In this document: positions 15,632 through 24,205 of the stretch, one piece after another
How the letters are laid out: each line of letters opens with the position of its first letter
Numbering within the stretch: the first letter of the stretch is position 1
From: an uncultured Ruminiclostridium sp.
Lineage (GTDB): Bacteria; Bacillota; Clostridia; Oscillospirales; Ruminococcaceae
Direction of reading: 5' to 3'
NCBI GenBank assembly: GCA_934490165.1
Contig: CAKSTB010000011.1
Span: 1-64,000 of the forward strand
Length of the DNA stretch: 64,000 nucleotides
Position numbers and translations under genes: made by a program
The notes under the pieces: model-generated
Databases searched by the model: none
Seen by the model: only the letters and a program-made list of their open reading frames with translations
Told to the model about the DNA's origin: nothing

Positions 15632-16315
15632 ATGGTTAAAATCGAAAACACAGAGGTTTACGGCTTCGAAGCGGCAATCAGAGGAATGAGAAATCCGATG
15701 AACAGTTGGGATAGAAGCGATAGTGAAAAGTGCTTTAACGTTGAATTTTGTAACAAGCCGATTGCAACATGCAAAGAAATAGGCGGTTATTGCGTCGGGG
15801 ATAACGACTTAAAGCTGATGATGAATCTTGCAAAGGCAGGTTCCGTACACGCAAAGTACCGCAGGATGATAACGGTAACTTGCGATATTACCGCACCAAT
15901 GTTTTGGTGGGCTGAGTTTGACACATACAAAGTCGGAACGGTCAGAAATTCCTGCAGTAAGATGCACAAGATACACAGCAAAGAGCTTTTAAACGAGGAT
16001 TTTTCCTGCGAGGGATGCAAGGAAATCGGATCGTGGGTAACACTTTGTTTTGTCACAGTGCAAAACACTTGCAACAAGCTGAGAGAGAAATACAACGAAA
16101 CCAAAGAGGAAAAATACTGGAGAGCGTTAATCGAGTTGTTGCCCGAAAGCTACAATCAGAGAGCAACGGTACAGCTTAACTACGAAGTGCTTGCAGGAAT
16201 GTACCGTTGGCGGAAAGACCACAAACTTGATGAATGGCATACGTTCTGCGAATGGATCGAAAGTCTGCCGTACTCAGAGATAATCACAGGAGGTAACGAA
16301 AATGGAGAAGATTAA
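15632..16315 (+). CDS. Possible ThyX-like protein
   Basis: The 227-residue product is well organised and likely an enzyme. The centre (HAKYRRMITVTCDITAP, then WWAEFDTYKVGTVRNS) and the C-terminal LPESYNQRATVQLNYEVL recall the order of motifs in flavin-dependent thymidylate synthase ThyX, where a region rich in Arg/Ser/Asn precedes a conserved helix. The canonical RHRxxS motif is not present. I infer a distant ThyX fold and not proven thymidylate synthesis. AAGGAAGG precedes the ATG. Confidence 0.5.
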   Translation: MVKIENTEVYGFEAAIRGMRNPMNSWDRSDSEKCFNVEFCNKPIATCKEIGGYCVGDNDLKLMMNLAKAGSVHAKYRRMITVTCDITAPMFWWAEFDTYKVGTVRNSCSKMHKIHSKELLNEDFSCEGCKEIGSWVTLCFVTVQNTCNKLREKYNETKEEKYWRALIELLPESYNQRATVQLNYEVLAGMYRWRKDHKLDEWHTFCEWIESLPYSEIITGGNENGED

Positions 16316-16646
16316 TCATCCCGAACACTACAAGGGCAACAAGTTTGAAGCGATAGACATCATCGATGACTATCAGCTTGGCTTTAATCTCGGCAATGCC
16401 GTCAAGTACATACTTCGTGCAGGAAAGAAAGGCGATGCCGCCGAAGATCTGAAGAAGGCAAAGTGGTACATCGAACACGAGATATGCAAGCTGATGAACG
16501 AGCAGGAAGAGAAGAAAGAAAAACGTCCCAGAAAATGTCCTCAGTGCAACAAATTCATGACGAAGGATTGTACGATGGCTTACTGGGTACAACAAGGCAC
16601 AGACATAAGCAAATATTATTGCGGTAAGTGGGAGGCGAAGACATGA
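16302..16646 (+). CDS. DUF3310 phage protein with C-terminal zinc ribbon
   Basis: The 114-residue product starts with INHPEHYKG and continues FEAIDIIDDY...YILRAGKKGD, the DUF3310 signature (sometimes called nucleotide-kinase-like). A short charged linker leads to CPQCNKF near the end. The family is widespread in phages and its function is not settled. It overlaps both neighbours. Confidence 0.85.
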   Translation: MEKINHPEHYKGNKFEAIDIIDDYQLGFNLGNAVKYILRAGKKGDAAEDLKKAKWYIEHEICKLMNEQEEKKEKRPRKCPQCNKFMTKDCTMAYWVQQGTDISKYYCGKWEAKT

Positions 16647-16924
16647 AATCTCACATAGCGGGAAGCTCAATGACGAGCAAAGCAAACGTGCAGACAGCAA
16701 TCGCACATAGCGAGATGCAACAGGTGGTCGCAGTGTATCGCATCTGCACAGCCCTTGCTTTGAATAAGCTGTATGGTTTTGGAAACGAAAGGCTCAGAAG
16801 TTTAATGCAGCTGTCGAAGAGTCACTTGTCGAGTATTACCGACAGGACTGGCCGTTTGATATGGTTGTGCTTGACGAGAGTACAAGTTTCAAGAACAGCA
16901 GCAGTAAGCGGTTTAAAGCAATGA
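16643..16924 (+). pseudogene. 5' part of a small phage gene, frameshifted
   Basis: ATG 16643 follows GGAGGCG and opens a frame beginning KSHIAGSSM and running through LNKLYGFGNERLR. After about 55 codons the sequence continues in another frame as KFNAAVEESLVEYY, which looks like the natural continuation. A missing A in the run at 16797-16800 would explain this. Codons beyond about 16800 in this frame are probably read out of phase. Confidence 0.45.
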
Positions 16925-17868
16925 AACTTATACGTCCGCTGTGCAAAAAGGTTATACTGCTTACAGGAACACCTTCATCAAAGGGACTTATGGATCTGTG
17001 GGCGCAGATATATCTCCTTGATGAAGGGGCGAGGCTCGGAAAAAACATCACGCAGTTCAGAGAGCGTTATTTCATAGCAAATACGCACGGCGGGCATTTT
17101 ACGGATTACAAGCCTAAAGACGACGCAGAGCCTGCCGTACTGAAAGCCATAAGCGATATCTGCATCAGTATGAAAGCAGAGGATTATCTGGAACTTCCGC
17201 AGTGTATCGAACATGAAATCCCGGTTATACTTGACGATAAAATCAAAAAGGAATACACACAGTTCGAGAGAGATTTACTGCTTCAGATAGACGAAAACAC
17301 GATAACGGCTCAGTCGGCAGGTGTGCTTACGGGAAAACTGCTTCAGTTTTGCAGCGGGGCTATTTATGACAATGACCGTAAAGTCGTCAAGCTTCACGAT
17401 TGCAAGATAGACTCATATATGGAGTACATAGAACGCCTTAACGGAGAGCCTTGCATAACCTTTTACGGATTTCAGCATGACAAGGAGCGTATTCTTCAGG
17501 CGCTTGCAAAGACAAAACTCAACGTGAAAGTATATAACGGGCCTGATGATGAAGATCTGTGGAATGCAGGCAAGATTGATGTATTGCTTGTGCATCCGTC
17601 AAGCTGTGCTTATGGACTTAATCTCCAGGCAGGCGGACGGCATATTGTCTGGTTTACGCCTAACTGGAGCTTTGAGCTTAATGATCAGGGCAAGTGCCGA
17701 TTGTGGCGTCAGGGTTCGCCGTACGATAAGGTTTATGTGGCGTATCTGATTGTTCAGGGCTGTGTTGACGAGGACGTTATGGCGGCAATCAAGGACAGAA
17801 CCGATACACATGAGACGGTTATGAGAGTGCTTAAAGCGAGAATACAGAAGCTGAAAGGAGAAACTTAA
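16861..17868 (+). pseudogene. SNF2 helicase lacking its N-terminal ATPase motif
   Basis: The frame encodes Walker B VVLDEST, LLTGTPS, and the C-terminal helicase lobe through CRLWRQGSPYDKVYV (motif VI). Walker A and the first 130 or so residues of the family are absent. In-frame sequence before the ATG still reads LVEYYRQDWPFD, which matches helicases, so the gene was cut by deletion and joined to the preceding gene. A 335-residue C-terminal product could be translated from ATG 16861 but could not bind ATP normally. Confidence 0.72.
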
Positions 17869-18081
17869 ATGACTAAACGCAAACCCGCAACGGAAATCTG
17901 CCTGTTCTGTGGGCAGTTAATACCCGATAAGAAACGTACACACCGTAAATCAAAGTGGGAGATTAGCTCAGATGGCTACTACCCGTACTGCAAAGAATGC
18001 GGATATGCTCCGCCAGGTCGCAACATGACGAAATATTGCCCCGGTTGCGGAACGCTGATGATAGAGGAGGAAACTAAATGA
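17869..18081 (+). CDS. Zinc-finger protein
   Basis: A 70-residue basic protein with three knuckles: CLFCGQ, CKECGY and CPGCGT. Probably a nucleic-acid-binding zinc protein. It starts at the base after the helicase remnant ends, behind GAAAGGAGAAAC, and its stop overlaps the next start. Confidence 0.65.
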   Translation: MTKRKPATEICLFCGQLIPDKKRTHRKSKWEISSDGYYPYCKECGYAPPGRNMTKYCPGCGTLMIEEETK

Positions 18082-18485
18082 CATTATCAGATTTAGAGAA
18101 ATACCGTGCGAATTGCGAGCTGCTTGAATGTATAGACAGGCAACTCGGCAAGAAAAAAGTGCTGATAAGTACTCAGGGTTCAGCGGGACCGCCGGCATAT
18201 CAGCTTGTGACAAAAAAGGACGAGGGTTATATACACGGGCTTGGTACTGTATCGCTTCTTAACGAAAAAAGCCGCATAGAAGCGGAAAACGAGAAGATAT
18301 GCGCTTTTATAGACGCAATACCGGTCAGAAGGTTTCACAAGGCGCTGAAGCTATATTGCATAGGTTGTGGATCTAAGACGTTTACATGGGACGAGGTTGC
18401 GGGTATGTGTGATGAAACAAGCGGAGAATCATTACGCAAGGCATTAGACAGATATTTCAAAGAATTGTCCGCCGATGTCCGTTAA
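18078..18485 (+). CDS. Probable late-gene activator (ArpU/RinA-type position)
   Basis: The 135-residue product has an N-terminal helical part and a C-terminal region resembling a sigma-like helix-turn-helix (TFTWDEVAGMCDETSGESLR, then LDRYFKEL). It is the last gene before terminase, where ArpU, RinA and related late activators sit. The TGTCC repeats begin inside its last codons and run into the late promoter, which fits an activator binding next to its own gene. GAGGAGGAAAC precedes the ATG. Confidence 0.6.
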   Translation: MTLSDLEKYRANCELLECIDRQLGKKKVLISTQGSAGPPAYQLVTKKDEGYIHGLGTVSLLNEKSRIEAENEKICAFIDAIPVRRFHKALKLYCIGCGSKTFTWDEVAGMCDETSGESLRKALDRYFKELSADVR

Positions 18486-18521
18486 TGTCCGCAAATGTCC
18501 GCCGCTGTCCTATTGATGTCC
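18466..18521 (+). repeat. Six TGTCC(G) iterons in 10-bp phase
   Basis: TGTCC occurs at 18466, 18476, 18486, 18496, 18506 and 18517, five steps of exactly ten bases or eleven for the last. Equal helical phasing on one DNA face, ending at the -35 box of the late promoter, suggests an activator or terminase-recognition array. Confidence 0.8.
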
Positions 18522-18541
18522 GAAATCAAGTGTGCTAAAAT
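18513..18541 (+). promoter_or_regulatory. Late promoter
   Basis: TTGATG (18513-18518) and TAAAAT (18536-18541) have a 17-bp spacer. The last TGTCC repeat overlaps the -35 box, which is weak, consistent with activator dependence. Confidence 0.65.
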
Positions 18542-18548
18542 TAGAATG

Positions 18549-18611
18549 GGAAAACTACAACAATAAGTTTTCCTCCTGAAGCCCGGCACAACGGTGTCGG
18601 GTATTCTTATA
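18549..18611 (+). promoter_or_regulatory. Structured leader with terminator-like hairpin before terS
   Basis: Just after the predicted start, GGAAAACT pairs with AGTTTTCC (18549-18573). Then CCCGGCAC pairs with GTGTCGGG (18582-18601), followed by TATTCTTAT. The second hairpin has the form of a weak terminator. Confidence 0.5.
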
Positions 18612-18635
18612 CCCAAAAGAAAGGACGGTGTTACC

Positions 18636-18989
18636 GTGACCGAAAGACAGAAGAAATTTGCCGAATATTACGCTCAGTGCGGTAACGCCGCCCAGAGTGC
18701 GATACAGGCAGGATACAGCGAGAAATACGCAGGTCAGAACGCTGACAAATTACTAAAAAATACTAACATAGCAGACTATATCCGTGAATTAACCGAAGAC
18801 GCCCAGACCGCACGCATAATGACCGCCCGTGAACGGCAGGCGATACTCTCCGATATGGCAAAAGATGCGCAGAACGAACTGTCAGACAGAATACGGGCGA
18901 TCGATACGCTGAATAAGATGACGGGGGAGTACACGCAGAAGGTCAGCATTGACGGTGATGTGGGAGTGAAGATAGTTGACGACTGTTAA
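18636..18989 (+). CDS. terS: Terminase small subunit (Terminase_2 family)
   Basis: The 117-residue product has the family opening TERQKKFAEYY with a helix-turn-helix (GNAAQSAIQAGYSEKYA) that binds the packaging site, and a helical oligomerisation region. I chose GTG 18636 because AAAGGACGG lies upstream. It overlaps terL by 14 bases. Confidence 0.92.
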   Translation: MTERQKKFAEYYAQCGNAAQSAIQAGYSEKYAGQNADKLLKNTNIADYIRELTEDAQTARIMTARERQAILSDMAKDAQNELSDRIRAIDTLNKMTGEYTQKVSIDGDVGVKIVDDC

Positions 18990-20247
18990 GCTCAGCAACA
19001 TTATCGCTCCCTCGTTTTACGACTTGCATAAAGACATAAAGGCAGACAGGCACACGCATTACTGGCTCAAAGGCGGACGAGGCTCGACAAAATCATCGTT
19101 TGCGTCAACAGAGATACCGCTCGGTATGATGAAAGACCCTATGGCGAATGCGGTTGTTATCCGCAAAGTCGGACTGTATCTGAAAGACAGCGTTTATGAA
19201 CAGCTGTTGTGGGCAATAGAAAGGCTCGGCGTGTCGCATCTCTGGCAGTGCAGGCAGTCGCCACTTGAACTTGTCTACACGCCGACAGGACAGCGTATTT
19301 TATTTCGTGGCGCAGACAAGCCGAAAAAGCTGAAATCGACCAAAGTCAGAAAGGGATATATCCGCTATGTGTGGTATGAAGAGGCAGACGAGTTCGGCGG
19401 TATGGAAGAGATACGCACTATCAATCAATCCCTGCTCAGAGGCGGTGCGACATACACCGTTTTTTACACGTTCAATCCGCCAAAGTCACAGCGGAACTGG
19501 ATAAACAGCGAGGTGCTTGTTCCCCGACCGGACAAGGTGGTGCATCACAGCGACTATCGTTCTGTGCCGGCAGAATGGCTGGGCGAGCAGTTCCTGATTG
19601 AAGCCCGGCATCTTGAGCATACAAAGCCGGAGCAGTACAGGCATGAATATCTCGGAGAGGTGACCGGCACGGGTGCGGAGGTGTTCACGAATATTACTAT
19701 CCGTCCTATTACGGACGAGGAAATAAAGTCATTCGATCATATCAAGCGCGGTATAGACTGGGGCTACGGCGCAGATCCGTTTGTATATATAACAGCTCAT
19801 TTCGACAGCAAGCGAAACAGGCTGTTTATTTTTTACGAATTTTTCAAATGCGCCGCAAAGTATGACCTTATTGCAAACGCAATCCGCCAAGAGAATACAC
19901 AGAACGGTACAATTATTGCCGAATCTGCCGAGCCACGCTCAAACGATGAACTGAGGGACAGAGGTCTTCGCATACGAACAGCTATCAAAGGTCCCGGAAG
20001 CGTTGAGCACGGTATAACGTGGCTGCAAAACCTCGAGGAGATCGTTATTGACAGTACACGTTGCCCGAATGCCGCCCGTGAGTTCAACGAATATGAACTT
20101 GACCGTGACAGCAGGGGAGAACTGAAAGCGGACTTCCCCGACAGAAATAACCACACTATAGACGCTATCCGTTATGCTCTTGAGGACTATATCGGCAGGA
20201 AGATAGTGAAATCAACGCTCAGCAAGCGGAAATTAGGCATTTATTAA
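18976..20247 (+). CDS. terL: Terminase large subunit
   Basis: The 423-residue packaging motor has Walker A GGRGSTKS (33-40), Walker B VWYEEADE (about 130), and a C-terminal RNase H-like nuclease with GIDWGYGADP and DAIRYAL. It pumps DNA into the prohead and cuts the concatemer. The start is TTG 18976, with GGGAGTGAAG upstream inside terS. Confidence 0.95.
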   Translation: MTTVKLSNIIAPSFYDLHKDIKADRHTHYWLKGGRGSTKSSFASTEIPLGMMKDPMANAVVIRKVGLYLKDSVYEQLLWAIERLGVSHLWQCRQSPLELVYTPTGQRILFRGADKPKKLKSTKVRKGYIRYVWYEEADEFGGMEEIRTINQSLLRGGATYTVFYTFNPPKSQRNWINSEVLVPRPDKVVHHSDYRSVPAEWLGEQFLIEARHLEHTKPEQYRHEYLGEVTGTGAEVFTNITIRPITDEEIKSFDHIKRGIDWGYGADPFVYITAHFDSKRNRLFIFYEFFKCAAKYDLIANAIRQENTQNGTIIAESAEPRSNDELRDRGLRIRTAIKGPGSVEHGITWLQNLEEIVIDSTRCPNAAREFNEYELDRDSRGELKADFPDRNNHTIDAIRYALEDYIGRKIVKSTLSKRKLGIY

Positions 20248-20256
20248 GGAGATTTT

Positions 20257-21642
20257 ATGATAACATCACCGATTTTTACAACAGATAAAACGGCGGAGAT
20301 GATAACGCCGAAAGCAGCACGGGATTACATAGAAAAGCACGATAAGTATGAAATGCCACGTCTTGCTATGCTGGATAATTACTACTGCGGCAGACAGCAC
20401 ATCTGCGACAGACGCAAAAGTGACGATATGCTGAGCAACAGCCGTGTTATGATAAATCACGCCGCATATATCGCAAAGTTCACATCTTCGTATCTGATAG
20501 CTACTCCTGTTTCTTACAGCGGTAAAGATGATACGGATATTACGGCAATAACCGATTGCCTTTCTTATGCCGACAGCAGTACGCAGGACGCAGACCTTGC
20601 GCTTGATGCCGCAATATTTGGCAGAGCATACGAACTTATCTATATGGACGCTGACAGCCGTCCAAAGCTTGCCCGTATCACTCCGCTGTCCGCATTTGTC
20701 GTTTATGATGATACGGTGGAGCAAAATCCCGTATTTGCGGTGTACTATTATCCCGTTTTCGAGCCGGGCAACAGTACGCCAAAGTGCTTCAAGTGTAAGC
20801 TTATGACCAATACGATAACGCAGGATTTTGAACTTACAAGCAACTTCGGACTTAAATCGGAGGGCGAGGCAGTACCGCACTATTTCGGCAAAGTACCGCT
20901 GAATGAGATCTATAATGACGGTCAGCGACAGGGCGATTTCGAGCAGGTCATAAGCCTTATTGACGCATATAATACGTTGCAGTCAGACAGGGTCAATGAT
21001 AAGGAGCAGTTCGTTGACAGCTTAATGTACATCAAAGGTCAGATACTCGGCGAAACAGACGATGAAAAGGCCGAAACCTACAGCGATATTCAGCGTAACA
21101 GGGTTGTAGAACTGTCGCAGGACGGCGAAATGGGCTTTCTGACACGGCAGTTCGATGAAGCAAGTGTGGAAGTGCTGAGAAAGAGCATTGTTACCGACAT
21201 TCACAAGATTTCGGGCGTACCCGATATGTCGGACGACAATTTTGCAGGAAATGCTTCCGGTGTTGCGATGAAGTACAAGCTTCTGAATCTTGAACAGATT
21301 ACCAAGACGAAGGAGCGGTATTTCACTGAGGGATTACGTTACCGCCTTGAGTGCCTGTCAAACATAATCGGCATAAAGGGCGGTTATATTGACCCGAAGC
21401 TGATTGGCATAACCTTTACACGCTCGCTCCCTCAAAATGAGCTTGAATTATCCCAGGTGGTGGCAACGCTTGACGGTAAAGTGCCGCAGGAAACACTGCT
21501 GTCGCTCCTGCCGTTTGTCAAAGATCCTCAGAGCGCCGCGGAAGAACTCAGACAGCAGAAGCAGGACGCTATAGCGGCACAGCAGCAGATGTTTATGAAC
21601 ACACCGCTTGTAAGGGGCGAAAGCAATGAAGAATCCGAGTAA
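20257..21642 (+). CDS. Portal protein (SPP1 gp6-like)
   Basis: The 461-residue product matches SPP1-type portals: an N-terminal YYCGRQHI segment, the crown/wing core, and a KISGVPDMSD motif followed by a long helical stem region. Twelve copies form the DNA entry vertex. AAGGAG precedes the ATG. It overlaps the MuF gene by 17 bases. Confidence 0.93.
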   Translation: MITSPIFTTDKTAEMITPKAARDYIEKHDKYEMPRLAMLDNYYCGRQHICDRRKSDDMLSNSRVMINHAAYIAKFTSSYLIATPVSYSGKDDTDITAITDCLSYADSSTQDADLALDAAIFGRAYELIYMDADSRPKLARITPLSAFVVYDDTVEQNPVFAVYYYPVFEPGNSTPKCFKCKLMTNTITQDFELTSNFGLKSEGEAVPHYFGKVPLNEIYNDGQRQGDFEQVISLIDAYNTLQSDRVNDKEQFVDSLMYIKGQILGETDDEKAETYSDIQRNRVVELSQDGEMGFLTRQFDEASVEVLRKSIVTDIHKISGVPDMSDDNFAGNASGVAMKYKLLNLEQITKTKERYFTEGLRYRLECLSNIIGIKGGYIDPKLIGITFTRSLPQNELELSQVVATLDGKVPQETLLSLLPFVKDPQSAAEELRQQKQDAIAAQQQMFMNTPLVRGESNEESE

Positions 21643-23182
21643 GAAATACTGGGAGGACAGAGCCGCAGGACGAATGGTAAGCTACACGGCAAAAGCGGAA
21701 AGCACCGCCGATACTCTCGGCAAGGCTTATTACGCAACAGCACGGTATCTGCAAGATGAAGCAAAAGGCATTTTGAGTACATTTGCCGATAAGTTTGAAC
21801 TGAGTATTGCCGAAGCCGAAACAATGCTCAAAAATGCACCGGATAAGTCGATGTTCGAACAGATGAAGACCGCTCTTGCCGCCTGCGCCGATGAGCAGAA
21901 GAAACAACAGCTTGAAACGCTGTTATCATCGCCTGCATACGCCCACAGGATAGGACGTTTAAACGATCTTGACAGCAAGATAAGTGATATGTGCTCACGC
22001 CTTGCAAACGCCGAAATAGGCGTTGATACGGCGCATCTGGGTGATATAGTTCAGAATGCGTATATGCAGACGGTTTTCGATGTGACGAAGGGTGCGGATT
22101 ATCGTGCGGCTTTTGATTTAATCCCCGAAAGCCGTGTGAAAGCTATCCTGTCGACCAACTGGAGCGGTCAGATGTTCTCCGAGCGTGTCTGGGATAACAC
22201 AAACGCACTTGCGGACGGGCTAAAGCACGATATGCTTGTGGGCATTATGGCAGGAAAGTCCGAGCAGCACATGGCGGACGATATAATGAACCGCTGCGGT
22301 GTCGGCGCTTTCGAGGCACGCAGGCTTGTCCGGACGGAAACCACCTGCGTTGCGAATATGGCGGAACTGTATGGCTACAAGGAACTTGACATTGACGAAT
22401 ACGAGTTTTCCGCCTGCCTTGACAGCCGCACAAGCGACCTCTGCCGTGAACTTGACGGTAAGGTGTTCAAGCGTAACAGCGCACAGGCAGGTGTAAATCT
22501 TCCGCCTATGCACCCATTCTGCCGTTCTACAACGCTCCCCGTCCTGCCGAGCGAGGAGGATCTTGACAAAGAACTTGCGGAACTTTGCGATGAGATAGGC
22601 GCAGATGTTGACTTTGACGAGTGGGAGCGGAACTTGCAGCAGGGCGAGGACGGCAAGTGGCGGTATGTTGCAGGAAGTGCGGGTAAACCGATGAGGTTTG
22701 CGGGGAATGGTGTTGACAAATCGGGGGAAAGTGGTATAATAAAAGAAAGATTAAGAAAGTTGGGTAAACCAAGAGATAAACTTCGTTTTATTAGCGATGA
22801 ACAGTTCAACAGTTTAACAATAGAAGCACGAAAAAACGGTGCCAATATTATTCGCGGCAGTGATGAAATAGAAAAACACCTTGATGATGTAGGAGCAAGT
22901 GCCGCAATTGTCGGAGATACATTGCTGTTTAGAAAGAACGTATGTATAAGTGATGTCTTAGAGGAAACACATCATTATATGCAGAATATAGGGAATTTAA
23001 ATTCAGATAAGCCAGAACCGTTGAGAACTATACTGAATGAAATTGAGGCTAAAAAGTATCTTATTGAGAACAGTAAGAAATATAAAATCCCGAGGAATGA
23101 AATAGAAACCACAAAACATCATTTAAAAAGCTATGAAGAAGAGCTAAAAAAATATGTAAAGGAGTATGGCAGCTATGAATAA
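21626..23182 (+). CDS. MuF head-morphogenesis protein with toxin-like C-terminal domain
   Basis: Residues about 1-340 are a MuF/SPP1 gp7-like minor capsid protein, with VRTETTCVANMAEL and the CLDSRTSDLCRELDGKVF...PPMHPFCRST box. After a linker (VDKSGESGII) from about residue 360 the DNA becomes AT-rich and a different 150-residue domain begins, containing LEETHHYMQN and NEIEAKKYLIEN. This is the layout of MuF polymorphic toxins, which are packaged in virions or released. The domain's activity is unassigned; His-His and Glu residues could be catalytic or bind metal. Confidence 0.88.
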   Translation: MKNPSKKYWEDRAAGRMVSYTAKAESTADTLGKAYYATARYLQDEAKGILSTFADKFELSIAEAETMLKNAPDKSMFEQMKTALAACADEQKKQQLETLLSSPAYAHRIGRLNDLDSKISDMCSRLANAEIGVDTAHLGDIVQNAYMQTVFDVTKGADYRAAFDLIPESRVKAILSTNWSGQMFSERVWDNTNALADGLKHDMLVGIMAGKSEQHMADDIMNRCGVGAFEARRLVRTETTCVANMAELYGYKELDIDEYEFSACLDSRTSDLCRELDGKVFKRNSAQAGVNLPPMHPFCRSTTLPVLPSEEDLDKELAELCDEIGADVDFDEWERNLQQGEDGKWRYVAGSAGKPMRFAGNGVDKSGESGIIKERLRKLGKPRDKLRFISDEQFNSLTIEARKNGANIIRGSDEIEKHLDDVGASAAIVGDTLLFRKNVCISDVLEETHHYMQNIGNLNSDKPEPLRTILNEIEAKKYLIENSKKYKIPRNEIETTKHHLKSYEEELKKYVKEYGSYE

Positions 23183-23369
23183 GATTTTATCATCATTTTC
23201 AATTGGCAAATATCGTGTTTTAAAATTATCCGCAATGCCGGAAAAGCCATATTCTCACATTAAAATCGGTGAAGAACAATTCGCACCTGTTCCAATATAC
23301 GATATGGAGAACTGTGTTGCGATTGTAAGCAATCGTGACTTTACTGACAGCACTATTGAATTTATATGA
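23175..23369 (+). CDS. Putative immunity protein for the MuF toxin-like domain
   Basis: A 64-residue protein starting at ATG 23175, ten bases after AAAGGAG, overlapping the MuF stop. It has no recognised family. It is as AT-rich as the toxin-like domain, is translationally coupled to it, and is followed at once by a terminator, the arrangement of toxin/immunity cassettes. Immunity function is inferred from position. Confidence 0.6.
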   Translation: MNKILSSFSIGKYRVLKLSAMPEKPYSHIKIGEEQFAPVPIYDMENCVAIVSNRDFTDSTIEFI

Positions 23370-23373
23370 ATAA

Positions 23374-23403
23374 ACCGCCCACAGCAGTGAGCGGTTTTCT
23401 TAT
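23374..23403 (+). terminator. Terminator closing the toxin-like/immunity cassette
   Basis: ACCGC-C-CAC pairs with GTG-A-GCGGT around AGCA, followed by TTTTCTTAT. Confidence 0.7.
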
Positions 23404-23504
23404 ACCTGTGTGCAATCAATTTCACCTGACTTGAACACAAACTTCACAAAAACAGCCGTTTTTTGCAAACTTCAGCACAAATCAGAACCAAACTTAATAA
23501 TTTT

Positions 23505-23532
23505 ACCGCTCTTAAAAAGGGCGGTATTTTTA
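23505..23532 (+). terminator. Terminator-like hairpin before scaffold gene
   Basis: ACCGCTCTT pairs with AAGGGCGGT and is followed by ATTTTTAT. The surrounding 23404-23599 holds no gene that I can support. Confidence 0.55.
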
Positions 23533-23599
23533 TACCCAAAAACAAATTATTCCGAACACTGTGGGCAATGAACACGGTGGGCGGAGAAAGGACAGAAAC

Positions 23600-24190
23600 A
23601 TGAACAACAGAAGAATTTTCATCAGCTTACAGCACTTCGCAGAAAGCGCAGGGGACGGTGGCGCAAGCGCAAACGTTCCGGATCAGACTGCCGATAACGG
23701 CGGTGGCGCTCAGGATAACGCATCGCAGAAGCCCACCTTTGACGATATGTTAAAGGACAAGGATATGCAGTCTGAGTTTGATAAGCGTGTAAGCAAGGCA
23801 CTGGAAACAGCAAAGACAAAGTGGCAGAAGGACGCAGACGAGAAGCTCTCGGAGGCGAAGAAGCTCGAAAAAATGAACGCAGAGCAGAAAGCCGAGTATC
23901 AGCGCAAACAGACTGAGGAAAAGCTTGCAAAGCGTGAGGCGGAGGTTACAAAGCGTGAGCTTATGGCAGAAGCTAAGGTACAGCTTGCGGACAAGGGACT
24001 TCCTGTAGGGCTTGCCGTTGTGCTTGACTATACCGGCGCAGATGAATGTAAGACAAGCATTGAAACGGTCAGCAAGGCATTTGCCGAAGCCGTTGAAAGT
24101 GCGGTCAACGAAAGAATGAAGGGCAATCCTCCGAAAGCAGGAAGCCCGACAGGCAAGAAAGACCCGTTCCTTGAGGGACTGGGCGTATAA
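23600..24190 (+). CDS. Capsid scaffolding protein
   Basis: The 196-residue product has a Gly/Ala/Asp-rich N-terminus, a long charged coiled coil (about 55-125, rich in Glu/Lys/Ala), and a C-terminal motif ending KKDPFLEGLGV, typical of DUF4355-like scaffolds. It would direct prohead assembly and then leave. ATG 23600 follows GAAAGGAC; the in-frame ATG at 23561 lacks a good site. Confidence 0.85.
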   Translation: MNNRRIFISLQHFAESAGDGGASANVPDQTADNGGGAQDNASQKPTFDDMLKDKDMQSEFDKRVSKALETAKTKWQKDADEKLSEAKKLEKMNAEQKAEYQRKQTEEKLAKREAEVTKRELMAEAKVQLADKGLPVGLAVVLDYTGADECKTSIETVSKAFAEAVESAVNERMKGNPPKAGSPTGKKDPFLEGLGV

Positions 24191-24205
24191 GAAAGGAAAA
24201 GAAAT

